From an uncultured Porphyromonas sp. (lineage in GTDB: Bacteria > Bacteroidota > Bacteroidia > Bacteroidales > Porphyromonadaceae), in NCBI RefSeq assembly GCF_938039215.1, contig NZ_CALHVI010000055.1:1-64000 (forward strand): a stretch of 64,000 bases of DNA, given 5' to 3'. A program made the position numbers and the translations under genes. The notes under the pieces are model-generated. The model made no database searches and was not told the DNA's origin. It was given only the letters and a program-made list of their open reading frames with translations. Below are positions 8,842-16,421 of the stretch, one piece after another (position 1 is the stretch's first letter; each line of letters begins with the position of its first letter).

Positions 8842-9034
8842 CAGATCTCTTCGGAGATCTGCACCGAAGGGCATTTGCTAAGAATTGTGCACGAAGACTC
8901 GTACACAATCATCCCTCATCATGAATAAAAGGAAGCAATCCTTCTCGGCAGAGCTTCATGATGAGGATATCGGCACTAAAGAGGAATGATCTCCCCCAAG
9001 AAACGCTATTTAGGCTTCTAGAGGGAGATCATTC
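8842..9034. other. Intergenic region with three strong inverted repeats
   Basis: The 353-nt gap between ompA and the polysaccharide operon (8746-9098) has no gene, but three hairpins. First, 8842-8861 is an 8-bp perfect stem closed by a TTCG tetraloop (CAGATCTC/GAGATCTG). Second, 8914-8925 and 8955-8966 form a perfect 12-bp stem (CCTCATCATGAA/TTCATGATGAGG) with a 29-nt loop. Third, 8984-8995 and 9023-9034 form a perfect 12-bp stem (GAATGATCTCCC/GGGAGATCATTC). The third lies just after the ompA stop and is the best candidate for the ompA terminator, though its T-run is weak. The first two lie in the probable leader of the polysaccharide operon and could control entry into it. No clear TAnnTTTG box was found on the minus strand in this gap. 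Confidence 0.6.
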
Positions 9035-9098
9035 TTTAGCGCACACCCCTCGACGTGACGAGCACGGCGAGGGATGGCTAAGAAATAGCGAGATACTC

Positions 9099-10421
9099 TT
9101 ATTCAGCCATCTTGCTCAGTACAGAGCGGCTGCAACGTGGGTCGTTGTAGTACATATTAGCTACACCACCCTTAGAATCCTTCTGGAGCTGAGATTCAGA
9201 TACACCGAATTCCTTCACGAGGCAGTTGTAGACAACTTCAGCACGCTTCCGAGCAAGGAAGATGTTACGCTTCTTGCTACCCGTACCCTTATCAGCGAAC
9301 CCAGTAATCTGGTAGACGAGCTTGGGGTTAGCCTTAAGCGCATCTGCAAGGAAGCCGAGGTTGACGCGGTCCTTGTTGCTGAGCGTCCAACGGTTGATTG
9401 GGAAGGTTACGAGGAGAGGAATAGCTGAAACGACATTCTCAGGCGTAACTTCGCGGTTGAGAGCTTCCTCTAGCTGACGACGAAGGTCGTTGTTCTGATT
9501 TTCGAGGTCGCCAAGGCGGTTACGAAGATCGTTGAGGACATTCTCATTGACACGAATGGTCGTGATGGTGCTACGATCCCAACCACGACGGGGGATGTTG
9601 TAGCTAACACCAAGGGTAGCGGTCAGAAGACCTTCACCCCAGCGGCCAGCGGTGAGAGCGATCTTACCCTGAGGCGTGAGCGAAGCATCTTCCTGGTCGA
9701 AGTGGTCATTGAAGAAAGCACCACGAACATCGAAGTTGATATCCCAAGCACGGTTGATACGGAAGCGATTGAGGATACCGATGTTAGCTGAGACTTCGTG
9801 AGAGTGCTCACCAGAGACGGAAGCTCTCTTGAGGCTGGTAGCAAAACCAAGGCCAGCGTAAGGGATCAGCGAGTAAACGCGATCTTCATTGTACCCACAG
9901 ACGAGCTGAGTAAGGTTGAAGAGCACATCAGCATGAGCGTGGATATACTCCTGTTCCGTTTCGTAGAGAGGGTAACCAACGCTAGCAGGAGTATGCTGAT
10001 AGAGCTTACCCTTCTGAGTAGCAGGATTCCAGTCTACGATGTAGCCTGCATAGTTCTTATAGTTCACATTGGGGTGAGCAAGCGAGTGACCAGTCCAACC
10101 GGACACACCCTTGATCTTGTAACCATTAGCCCCAAGACGAATCCCAAGACCTGGCGTAAACCACTTACCAAAGTAAACTTCGAAGTTAGGGGTGAGACGA
10201 TCGACGAAGCGCATCTGCTTGTCGTGGTCACCGAAATACATCTGGGCACCAGCACCGATACCGATGAACCAGTTTGCACCAAATCTATTCGTTTCGACTC
10301 TGTACTTGTCTGCATCTCTGACTTCCACCGTATAGACGGAGTCAGTCGTCTGCTGTGCGCGCAGTGCTGGGGCCATAGCAAGGCAAGCGACCGCTGCAAC
10401 TAAACTCTTTTTAAACATCAT
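9099..10421 (-). CDS. OmpA-family outer-membrane porin
   Basis: A 440-residue protein with, in order, a signal peptide (SLVAAVACLAMAPALRAQQ), an N-terminal beta-barrel of about 260 residues rich in aromatic strand ends (NWFIGIGAGAQMYFGD ... LLTATLGVSYNIPRR), a short coiled coil (LNDLRNRLGDLENQNNDLRR, about 290-320) and a C-terminal OmpA peptidoglycan-binding domain (about 325-440; TFPINRWTLS, YQITGFADKGTGSKKRN, LARKRAEVVYNCL). It ties the outer membrane to peptidoglycan. It resembles the abundant Pgm6/Pgm7 OmpA-like pair of Porphyromonas gingivalis, but only one copy is present here. The start is the first ATG of ATG-ATG at 10421; a TTG two codons upstream is less likely. It has the only complete -33/-7 promoter I found, consistent with high expression. 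Confidence 0.94.
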   Translation of the reverse strand: MMFKKSLVAAVACLAMAPALRAQQTTDSVYTVEVRDADKYRVETNRFGANWFIGIGAGAQMYFGDHDKQMRFVDRLTPNFEVYFGKWFTPGLGIRLGANGYKIKGVSGWTGHSLAHPNVNYKNYAGYIVDWNPATQKGKLYQHTPASVGYPLYETEQEYIHAHADVLFNLTQLVCGYNEDRVYSLIPYAGLGFATSLKRASVSGEHSHEVSANIGILNRFRINRAWDINFDVRGAFFNDHFDQEDASLTPQGKIALTAGRWGEGLLTATLGVSYNIPRRGWDRSTITTIRVNENVLNDLRNRLGDLENQNNDLRRQLEEALNREVTPENVVSAIPLLVTFPINRWTLSNKDRVNLGFLADALKANPKLVYQITGFADKGTGSKKRNIFLARKRAEVVYNCLVKEFGVSESQLQKDSKGGVANMYYNDPRCSRSVLSKMAE

Positions 10422-10655
10422 GTTCAACTTAAATATATTACGTTTTTTGATCTGTAATCGTAATTAACACTAGGCTCTACAGGCGGGCACAACCGACCAG
10501 AGAGCAGAAGACCGACCCTCACACACCACACACAGTTAATCTAGGGAAGGAGAGGATCTGGGGAGAAGAAAGCCCATCCGCCAAAACTTCAAGGCTACGC
10601 CACAACAGTGGGACCCGCGCAAGTTCCTCACAAAAGAGGATACCTATACACGTGG

Positions 10656-10686
10656 CAAAGATATAGCTTTTAAATGTAATTACAAA
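10656..10686 (-). promoter_or_regulatory. Bacteroidota-type promoter of the ompA-like gene
   Basis: On the minus strand, TTTG (10686-10683), 19 nt, then TATCTTTG (10663-10656). This matches the Bacteroidota consensus TTTG-N19-21-TAnnTTTG exactly. It predicts a 5' leader of about 230 nt before the ATG at 10421. Such a long leader on a major porin gene leaves room for post-transcriptional control. Confidence 0.85.
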
Positions 10687-10779
10687 TACTCACAACTCTA
10701 GACAGATCCTCATTGCCACCGCATTCCCAGGCAGACAATCCCATCGAGACTCATCATCAAGAATGAATCCGAAGCAACA

Positions 10780-10819
10780 CCTAGCCCCCACAATTCAGGC
10801 TCAGAAGAGGGGGATTAGG
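10780..10819 (-). terminator. Hairpin directly after rnc
   Basis: CCTAGCCCCC (10780-10789) and GGGGGATTAGG (10809-10819) form a 10-bp stem that touches the rnc stop codon at 10820. No T-run follows on the minus strand, so it may be a 3'-end stabiliser rather than an intrinsic terminator. Confidence 0.5.
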
Positions 10820-11623
10820 CTAACCTCGGGAGAGGGTACCTCCGGCGAGCTCTGCCGAATCTCGCCCCAGCTCTGTCGCAACAGAGGCATCAGCTTGGCA
10901 CAAAGCCAGGAGTGCTCGATGGGCGGCATCTTGATGTGCAACCTTCTTATTCGGGCCACTCCCAACTCCGACCTTGCGTCCATCTACATAGACAGCACAG
11001 ACAAAAGGAGCGCCACTGCGTTTGGGTTCTTGAAGCATCCTGAAGTCTAGGATCAGATGATGCTTCTGCGTCCACTCCAGAAGGAGGGACTTATAGTTCG
11101 TCGTTTGCTCTCGGAGACTTACCTCAAGCTCGAGGAAGAGGGGGAGCACCTTCGTCAAGACAAACGACTCGGCTCGTGCATAGCCATGATCGAGGAAGAT
11201 AGCCCCAATGAGAGCCTCAAGAGCATTCCCATAGATATCGGCGCTCCCCTGACGAGCCTCTCGACGAATCTGGAGGAGTCGATCGAGCCCCATCTGTTGA
11301 GCCACCGCATTATTCACAGCACGCTTAACAATCGCACCTCGGCGCTTGCTCATCTCACCCTCATCCCAGTGTGGATGCTGGCGATAGAGGTAGTGGCTCA
11401 TCGCAGTGGCAAGGACAGAGTCGCCAAGGAACTCTAGGCGCTCATTATTTACCTTAAAGCCCTCTGCATCGAGCTTACTCATGGAGCTGTGCCGGAATGC
11501 TAGATCGTAGAGCTCTGGATCCCTAGGCTCAAAACCGAGGAGTTCGACGAGTAGGAACAGAGGCTCCTTGGGCTTTCGCCCAAAGAGCCTCATAAGTCCA
11601 TCTCGCAGAATACGTATAATCAT
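10820..11623 (-). CDS. rnc: Ribonuclease III
   Basis: A 267-residue double-stranded RNA endonuclease that matures rRNA and processes structured transcripts. The catalytic signature NERLEFLGDSV lies at residues 60-70, with the second metal-binding region ALEALIGAIFLDHGY near 130-145. A C-terminal dsRNA-binding domain follows (NYKSLLLEWTQK ... GSGPNKKVAHQDAAHRAL, about 175-245). A short extra tail ends in GGTLSRG. Length is slightly above the usual 220-250. It is downstream of fabF on the same strand with a 43-nt gap, an acpP-fabF-rnc order seen in many Bacteroidota. Confidence 0.96.
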   Translation of the reverse strand: MIIRILRDGLMRLFGRKPKEPLFLLVELLGFEPRDPELYDLAFRHSSMSKLDAEGFKVNNERLEFLGDSVLATAMSHYLYRQHPHWDEGEMSKRRGAIVKRAVNNAVAQQMGLDRLLQIRREARQGSADIYGNALEALIGAIFLDHGYARAESFVLTKVLPLFLELEVSLREQTTNYKSLLLEWTQKHHLILDFRMLQEPKRSGAPFVCAVYVDGRKVGVGSGPNKKVAHQDAAHRALLALCQADASVATELGRDSAELAGGTLSRG

Positions 11624-11666
11624 AGAGCTATGTCCAGATCTTTGATGATACGCTTCGTGGAGCGAA

Positions 11667-12923
11667 TTACTTAACGTACTTCTTGAAGATCACGCTCGCA
11701 TTGTGCCCACCGAACCCGAAGGTGTTCGAGAGAGCAGCGCGGACAGTACGATGCTGAGCCTTATTAAAGGTGAAGTTCAGCGTATAGTCGATCTCTGGAT
11801 CCTCATCATCTGCAGCGTGGTTGATCGTAGGAGGTACGATATCCTCTTCTACAGACTTCAGAGCAAAGACAGCTTCGATAGCTCCAGCAGCCCCGAGGAG
11901 GTGACCCGTCATGGACTTCGTAGAGCTGATGTTCAGCTTGTATGCTGCATCACCGAAGACTTCCTTGATTGCCTTAGACTCGGAGATATCTCCGACAGGC
12001 GTAGATGTCCCGTGCACATTGATGTAGTCAATGTCTTCAGGAGCGAGACCAGCGTCCTCTAGAGCATTCTGCATGACGAGCTTGGCTCCCAGCCCTTCGG
12101 GGTGGGTAGCTGTCAGGTGGTAAGCATCTGCAGAGAGACCCGTACCGACGAGCTCTGCATAGATATGCGCACCACGAGCCAGAGCATGCTCTAGCTCCTC
12201 GACCACAAGGCAAGCAGCACCTTCGCCCATGACAAAGCCATCACGCGATGCGCTGAAGGGACGTGAAGCACCCTGAGGATCATCATTGCGCGTGGAGAGT
12301 GCATTCATTGCGTTGAATCCACCGACACCAGCAGCACAGATGGAGGCTTCAGCCCCCCCAGTGATGATCACATCTGCCTTACCTAGACGGATGAGGTGAC
12401 AAGCATCGATCAGTGCGTTCGTCGACGAAGCACAAGCCGAAGCTGTCGAATAGTTAGGACCATGGAAGCCATACTTCATCGAGACATGACCTGCTGAGAT
12501 ATCAGAGATCATCTTAGGGATGAAGAAGGGGTTGAAGCGAGGTCCTGACTCAGCGTTGTAGCCACGCACCTCCTCTTCGAAGGTACCCAGCCCACCGATA
12601 CCGGAGGCGATGATGACCCCGACACGGTTTTTATCAGTCTTCTCTACGTCAAGCTTGGAATCGGCGATACTCTCTTCAGCTGCCACCATGGCAAATTGAG
12701 CATAGCGATCTAAGCGGCGAGCCTCCTTCTTATCGATATACTTAGCGACATCAAAATCCTTGACCTCACAAGCAAACGTGGTCTTGAACTTAGAGGCATC
12801 GAAGAGCGTGATGGGCCCTGCCCCACTCTTACCAGCTATGACAGCCTCCCACGTCTCGCGAGCCGTAGCTCCGAGAGGTGAGATAGCGCCTATTCCCGTG
12901 ATGACGACTCTTTTGAGTTCCAT
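11667..12923 (-). CDS. fabF: Beta-ketoacyl-ACP synthase II
   Basis: A 418-residue condensing enzyme of type II fatty-acid synthesis. It extends acyl-ACP with malonyl-ACP in the cytoplasm. The catalytic Cys164 lies in STASACASSTNA, and the two histidines in NVHGTSTPVGD (about 305) and SMTGHLLGAAGAIE (about 340); GFGGHNASVIF closes the C-terminus. I start at 12923 (MELKRVVITGIGAISPLG), the usual FabF N-terminus; eight codons upstream are also open. It lies 33 nt after acpP, its carrier protein. Confidence 0.97.
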   Translation of the reverse strand: MELKRVVITGIGAISPLGATARETWEAVIAGKSGAGPITLFDASKFKTTFACEVKDFDVAKYIDKKEARRLDRYAQFAMVAAEESIADSKLDVEKTDKNRVGVIIASGIGGLGTFEEEVRGYNAESGPRFNPFFIPKMISDISAGHVSMKYGFHGPNYSTASACASSTNALIDACHLIRLGKADVIITGGAEASICAAGVGGFNAMNALSTRNDDPQGASRPFSASRDGFVMGEGAACLVVEELEHALARGAHIYAELVGTGLSADAYHLTATHPEGLGAKLVMQNALEDAGLAPEDIDYINVHGTSTPVGDISESKAIKEVFGDAAYKLNISSTKSMTGHLLGAAGAIEAVFALKSVEEDIVPPTINHAADDEDPEIDYTLNFTFNKAQHRTVRAALSNTFGFGGHNASVIFKKYVK

Positions 12924-12956
12924 CAGCGAATTCCTTTTATCTGACAAGCGGGCTGA

Positions 12957-13193
12957 TTAAGCCTTCTTGCTTTCGATGTAGCTGATAGCGTCACCGACGG
13001 TCTTGATACCCTGAGCGTCCTGGTCGGGGATCTGGATATCGAAAGCCTTTTCGAACTCCATGATGAGCTCTACGGTGTCAAGAGAGTCAGCACCGAGGTC
13101 GCTGGAGAAGTTTGCTTCTGGAGTTACTTCGCTAGCTTCGCAGTTAAGCTTTTCGACGATGATTTCTACTACCTTGTCGTTGATCTGTGACAT
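12957..13193 (-). CDS. acpP: Acyl carrier protein
   Basis: A 78-residue acidic protein. Ser37 in LGADSLDTVELIMEFE is the site for the 4'-phosphopantetheine arm that carries growing acyl chains. Full length for the family. First gene of the acpP-fabF-rnc unit, with a TATCTTTG box about 147 nt upstream on the minus strand. Confidence 0.98.
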   Translation of the reverse strand: MSQINDKVVEIIVEKLNCEASEVTPEANFSSDLGADSLDTVELIMEFEKAFDIQIPDQDAQGIKTVGDAISYIESKKA

Positions 13194-13243
13194 GATTCTG
13201 TTTCTTACTTGTTTATAATATTCTTACTTTACTTGCATTCGGT

Positions 13244-13251
13244 TACCTTTG
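13244..13251 (+). promoter_or_regulatory. Possible -7 box for purN
   Basis: TACCTTTG on the plus strand fits TAnnTTTG and lies about 105 nt before the purN ATG. No matching TTTG was found at the right distance upstream. Confidence 0.4.
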
Positions 13252-13339
13252 TACCCATAGAGCACTCAGGGCTGATGCATCCGAAGCCTCACCTCTTAGG
13301 CACTGAGCAGACACTGCACAGATAGGCTTCATCTGTGCA

Positions 13340-13347
13340 CAAAGATA
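13340..13347 (-). promoter_or_regulatory. -7 box for acpP-fabF-rnc
   Basis: TATCTTTG on the minus strand fits TAnnTTTG. A TTTG lies upstream at 13366-13363 but only 15 nt away, shorter than the usual 19-21, so the -33 is doubtful. Predicted leader to the acpP ATG is about 140 nt. The box overlaps the purN start region on the other strand, so the two units are divergent with intertwined control regions. Confidence 0.6.
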
Positions 13348-13356
13348 CAACTATTT

Positions 13357-13926
13357 ATGAAACAAATAGCAATACTCGCTTCTGGCAACGGATCCAACGC
13401 CGAAGCCATCGTGCACTATTTCCGCTCTACTAGGGAGGCTGAGGTCGCTCTCATCCTCACCAATAAGCGAGAAGCTGGGGTCATCGAGCGGGCGGAGCGC
13501 CTAGGCATTCCCTGCCATTACTTCACGAACAAGGAGCTACGTGAAGGGACAAGCCCTCTAGCGCTCATGCGTGAGAAGTCGATTGATCTCATCGTCCTAG
13601 CAGGCTACCTCTGCCTTGTCACTCCTATATATATAGAGGAGTATCCCCAGCGCATCATCAACATCCACCCCGCCCTACTCCCAGACTTCGGAGGGAAGGG
13701 GATGTACGGAGCACACGTCCACCGAGCCGTACTCGAAGCGGGGAGAAGCCACAGCGGGATCACCATCCACCTCGTGGATGAAGACTACGACCATGGGCAT
13801 CACCTTCTGCAGGCGACCTGCCCCGTGCGAGAAGGGGACACGCTGGAGACCCTAGCGAACCGAGTCCATGAGCTCGAGCACCGCTTCTTCGCTCCGACGA
13901 TCGCTCAATACCTACGCTTCCTCTAA
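13357..13926 (+). CDS. purN: Phosphoribosylglycinamide formyltransferase
   Basis: A 189-residue GAR transformylase, which transfers a formyl group from 10-formyl-tetrahydrofolate to GAR in purine synthesis. The nucleotide-phosphate loop LASGNGSNAEA is at residues 7-17. The catalytic triad residues are visible as Asn102 and His104 (NIHPALLPDFGGKGMYG) and Asp145 (VDEDYDHG). Length is normal. It faces the divergent acpP unit upstream and converges with murG downstream, sharing a two-way terminator. Confidence 0.96.
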   Translation: MKQIAILASGNGSNAEAIVHYFRSTREAEVALILTNKREAGVIERAERLGIPCHYFTNKELREGTSPLALMREKSIDLIVLAGYLCLVTPIYIEEYPQRIINIHPALLPDFGGKGMYGAHVHRAVLEAGRSHSGITIHLVDEDYDHGHHLLQATCPVREGDTLETLANRVHELEHRFFAPTIAQYLRFL

Positions 13927-13963
13927 GGCTTCGCCCTCAGTAGCGAGAAGAAGCACTCCATAA

Positions 13964-14023
13964 TAAAAGAGCCACCCTACTTGTCCGCCTCGATCGAGGA
14001 CGGCAAGTAGAGTGGCTTTTTTT
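13964..14023. terminator. Bidirectional terminator between purN and murG
   Basis: A stem from AGCCACCCTACTTG (13970-13983) with CAAGTAGAGTGGCT (14003-14016), one mismatch, is flanked by AATAAAAG on the left and a run of seven or eight T on the right (14016-14023). It can end purN on the plus strand and murG on the minus strand. Confidence 0.85.
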
Positions 14024-14040
14024 GTCTTAGGATCTATCAA

Positions 14041-15150
14041 CTAGGCCTTAGGTGAAGAGAGCAGGAGCTCTACCTCATCGACGATCTTGTCGGCAGCGGA
14101 GGTAAGGGCGAGCTTACGGATCTCCTCCGAGAGCGAAGCACACTGCGTAGCGTCCTTCACCAGCGCAATAGCCCGAGGGGTCAGTTCCTCTCTTGCCTCC
14201 TTGTCGGGGATGAGGATCGCAGCCGAACGCATCGAGAGAGCCAAGGCATTCTTCGTCTGATGGTCTTCAGCCACATTAGGGGAGGGAACGAGGATCGTCG
14301 GCTTACCTAGGAGACAGAGCTCCGAGATAGCACTTGCTCCAGCACGAGAGACCACGACATCGGCGATCGTATAGGCTAGATCCATACGCTGGATGAAGGC
14401 AGACGAATAAACGGGGAAGTGGTAACCTGCTAGAAGCTCCTTCGCCTTCTCTTCGAAGCCTACCCCCGTCTGCCAGATAAGCGCAACACCTGAGTCCGCC
14501 CATTCCTTGAGACGAGAGCCAATACTCTCATTGATACTACGAGCACCTAAGCTACCGCCCACGACGACCACCACCCGCTCTGTATCCAGAGGGAGGCCGA
14601 AGTGCTCCAAGGCTTCCTGTCGCTCTGCATTGAGGTGCTCAATGGCAGGACGAATGGGATTGCCCGTCATGACGATCTTATCCTTAGGGAAGAAGCGCTC
14701 CATGTCGGGATAAGCGACACAGATCTTGTCCGCTCGCCGAGCGAGGAACTTATTCGTCACCCCTGCGTAAGAGTTCTGCTCCTGAATAAGCGTGGGGATA
14801 CCTAAGCTCTGAGCGGCCTTGAGCGTCGGGGCGCTGGCATAGCCTCCGACACCGATGACGATCTGGGGCTTGAACTGCCGGATGATATCACGAGCAGTGA
14901 TGAGTGCACGCAGGAAGTCACGTACGACCCCCACATTGCGCCACAGATGCTTTCGGTCAAGGCCACGGATCTTCAGTCCTCGGATGGGGAAGCCCGCTTG
15001 GGGCACACGCTGCATCTCCATACGTCCCTCTGCCCCGATGAAGAGGATGTCGATATCGGGGTAGCGACGGCGGAGAGCTTCGGCGATGGAGACGGCGGGG
15101 AAGATATGACCGCCCGTTCCTCCACCGCTAATGATGGCTCGCTGTATCAT
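14041..15150 (-). CDS. murG: UDP-GlcNAc:lipid I N-acetylglucosaminyltransferase
   Basis: A 369-residue GT28 enzyme that makes lipid II from lipid I on the inner face of the membrane. The N-terminal glycine loop SGGGTGGHIFPA is at residues 8-19, with GVGGYASAPTLKAAQ and PTLIQEQNSYAGVTNK further on. The C-terminal donor half has VVVVGGSLGARSINE, then SRAGASAISELCLLGKPTILVPSPN and DHQTKNA, all family signatures. It overlaps ftsW by ATGA (15147-15150). It is the last gene of a murD-ftsW-murG unit. Confidence 0.97.
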   Translation of the reverse strand: MIQRAIISGGGTGGHIFPAVSIAEALRRRYPDIDILFIGAEGRMEMQRVPQAGFPIRGLKIRGLDRKHLWRNVGVVRDFLRALITARDIIRQFKPQIVIGVGGYASAPTLKAAQSLGIPTLIQEQNSYAGVTNKFLARRADKICVAYPDMERFFPKDKIVMTGNPIRPAIEHLNAERQEALEHFGLPLDTERVVVVVGGSLGARSINESIGSRLKEWADSGVALIWQTGVGFEEKAKELLAGYHFPVYSSAFIQRMDLAYTIADVVVSRAGASAISELCLLGKPTILVPSPNVAEDHQTKNALALSMRSAAILIPDKEAREELTPRAIALVKDATQCASLSEEIRKLALTSAADKIVDEVELLLSSPKA

Positions 15151-16421
15151 AGTGTATCTATTTGTTCGTCTTCGTTAGGCTCTACCTCTTCGGCCTCTAG
15201 AGGGACTTCCTCTGCGACCGCTTCTTCGATAGGAGCTTCTACACGCTTGGGCTTATCGACACGCGATGCGCCGATCATGATCCCGAAGGCCATGCTGGTA
15301 GCGATGATCGAGGAGCCCCCGTAGCTGATCAGCGGGAGGGTCTGCCCCGTGGTGATGACCCCCGAGGCTACGATCATATTGACCAAAGCCTGTAGTGGGT
15401 AGAGGATACCGAAGCCCTTGATGAGGTTGCTTCGGTAGACATTGGTTTGCTTTCGGGCCTCCCGATAAGCGAAGAACATCCAGCAGAAGTAGAGGCTGGG
15501 GATGAAGAGCAGCCCGAGGATGCCATACTCCTCGATGATGATGGCATAGAGGTAGTCGGAATAGGCGAGCGAAAGGGAGTCTCGCATCTTACTCTTCCCA
15601 GGACCTCGCCCTATGAGTTGCGAATTAGCAATGGCCATACGCCCCATCTGCTCCTGACGGTTGGCATCGGTGATAGCGAAGCGATCCGTCTGCTCCGTGA
15701 GAGCACCATGGATACGGTTGTGCCAAGTGAGCGTACGCCCGACGAGCAGACTCTCAGGAGCGAAGAGGATATAGAGCGCAAAGAGAGCTGCCAAGATCCC
15801 TCCGATCCCCGACACCCAGTACATGAAGCGCTTCGGTGCCTTCAAGACCCATGAATAGAGGTAAAGGAAGGCCAAGAAGATCAAGAAGGTCGATAGGTTG
15901 CCCAGCATCACGAAGACGGAGAAGATCAATATCCTAAGCCAGTAGAGGGCATAGTTCTTCACCTTGCGGGGATCCTCTTCTTGGTCCTTCCCTGCTACGA
16001 AAGCTCCCCAGATGACCATATAGACACGGAGGAATTCGGCAGGCTGGATGGTGATGAAGCCGAGGTTGATCCATCGCTCTGCCCCATTGGCGCTATGCCC
16101 GAGGACGATCTGGGCAATGAAGAGAAGCACCATCACGAGCGTACTCACTCGAGGCAAGACATAGCGGTAAGCCTTGCCCGAGAGCATACTCATGACGATG
16201 GCCGAAGCCACGCCGATGACCAGCATCAGCGAATGCTTGAGGATGGGGTTGAGCCCTCCACGGGAGATACTCTTGTAGTACTCCGAACTAATTGCACTCG
16301 AGACGGTGATCAGCGAGGCAAGGATGAGGACGAAGTAGAGGAACCACAGAAGTCCATTCCCTGCGAAGATCCGCTGATACCAAGAGCGACTCTTGGCATG
16401 GTCGAGCGCAGCACTAGCCAT
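15147..16421 (-). CDS. ftsW: Septal peptidoglycan polymerase FtsW (SEDS family)
   Basis: A 424-residue SEDS protein with about ten membrane helices. It polymerises lipid II at the division septum with a cognate class B PBP. Diagnostic pieces are the GAERWINLGFITIQPAEFLRVY region (with the QPAE block), GRGPGKSKMRDSLSLAYSDYLYAIIIEEYG (the Asp-containing loop) and the late LPLISYGGSS motif. A long acidic C-terminal tail (VEAPIEEAVAEEVPLEAEEV) extends into the cytoplasm. FtsW rather than RodA is inferred from its place between murD and murG. It overlaps murD by 8 nt and murG by 4 nt. Confidence 0.95.
   Translation of the reverse strand: MASAALDHAKSRSWYQRIFAGNGLLWFLYFVLILASLITVSSAISSEYYKSISRGGLNPILKHSLMLVIGVASAIVMSMLSGKAYRYVLPRVSTLVMVLLFIAQIVLGHSANGAERWINLGFITIQPAEFLRVYMVIWGAFVAGKDQEEDPRKVKNYALYWLRILIFSVFVMLGNLSTFLIFLAFLYLYSWVLKAPKRFMYWVSGIGGILAALFALYILFAPESLLVGRTLTWHNRIHGALTEQTDRFAITDANRQEQMGRMAIANSQLIGRGPGKSKMRDSLSLAYSDYLYAIIIEEYGILGLLFIPSLYFCWMFFAYREARKQTNVYRSNLIKGFGILYPLQALVNMIVASGVITTGQTLPLISYGGSSIIATSMAFGIMIGASRVDKPKRVEAPIEEAVAEEVPLEAEEVEPNEDEQIDTL

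Noticed and set aside
9798..10403. 201-residue open frame on the plus strand
   Set aside because: Antisense to the ompA-like gene, no recognisable domain, starts and ends inside it.
12352..12359. Run of seven C inside fabF
   Set aside because: Shorter than known slipping tracts and lies in an essential gene.
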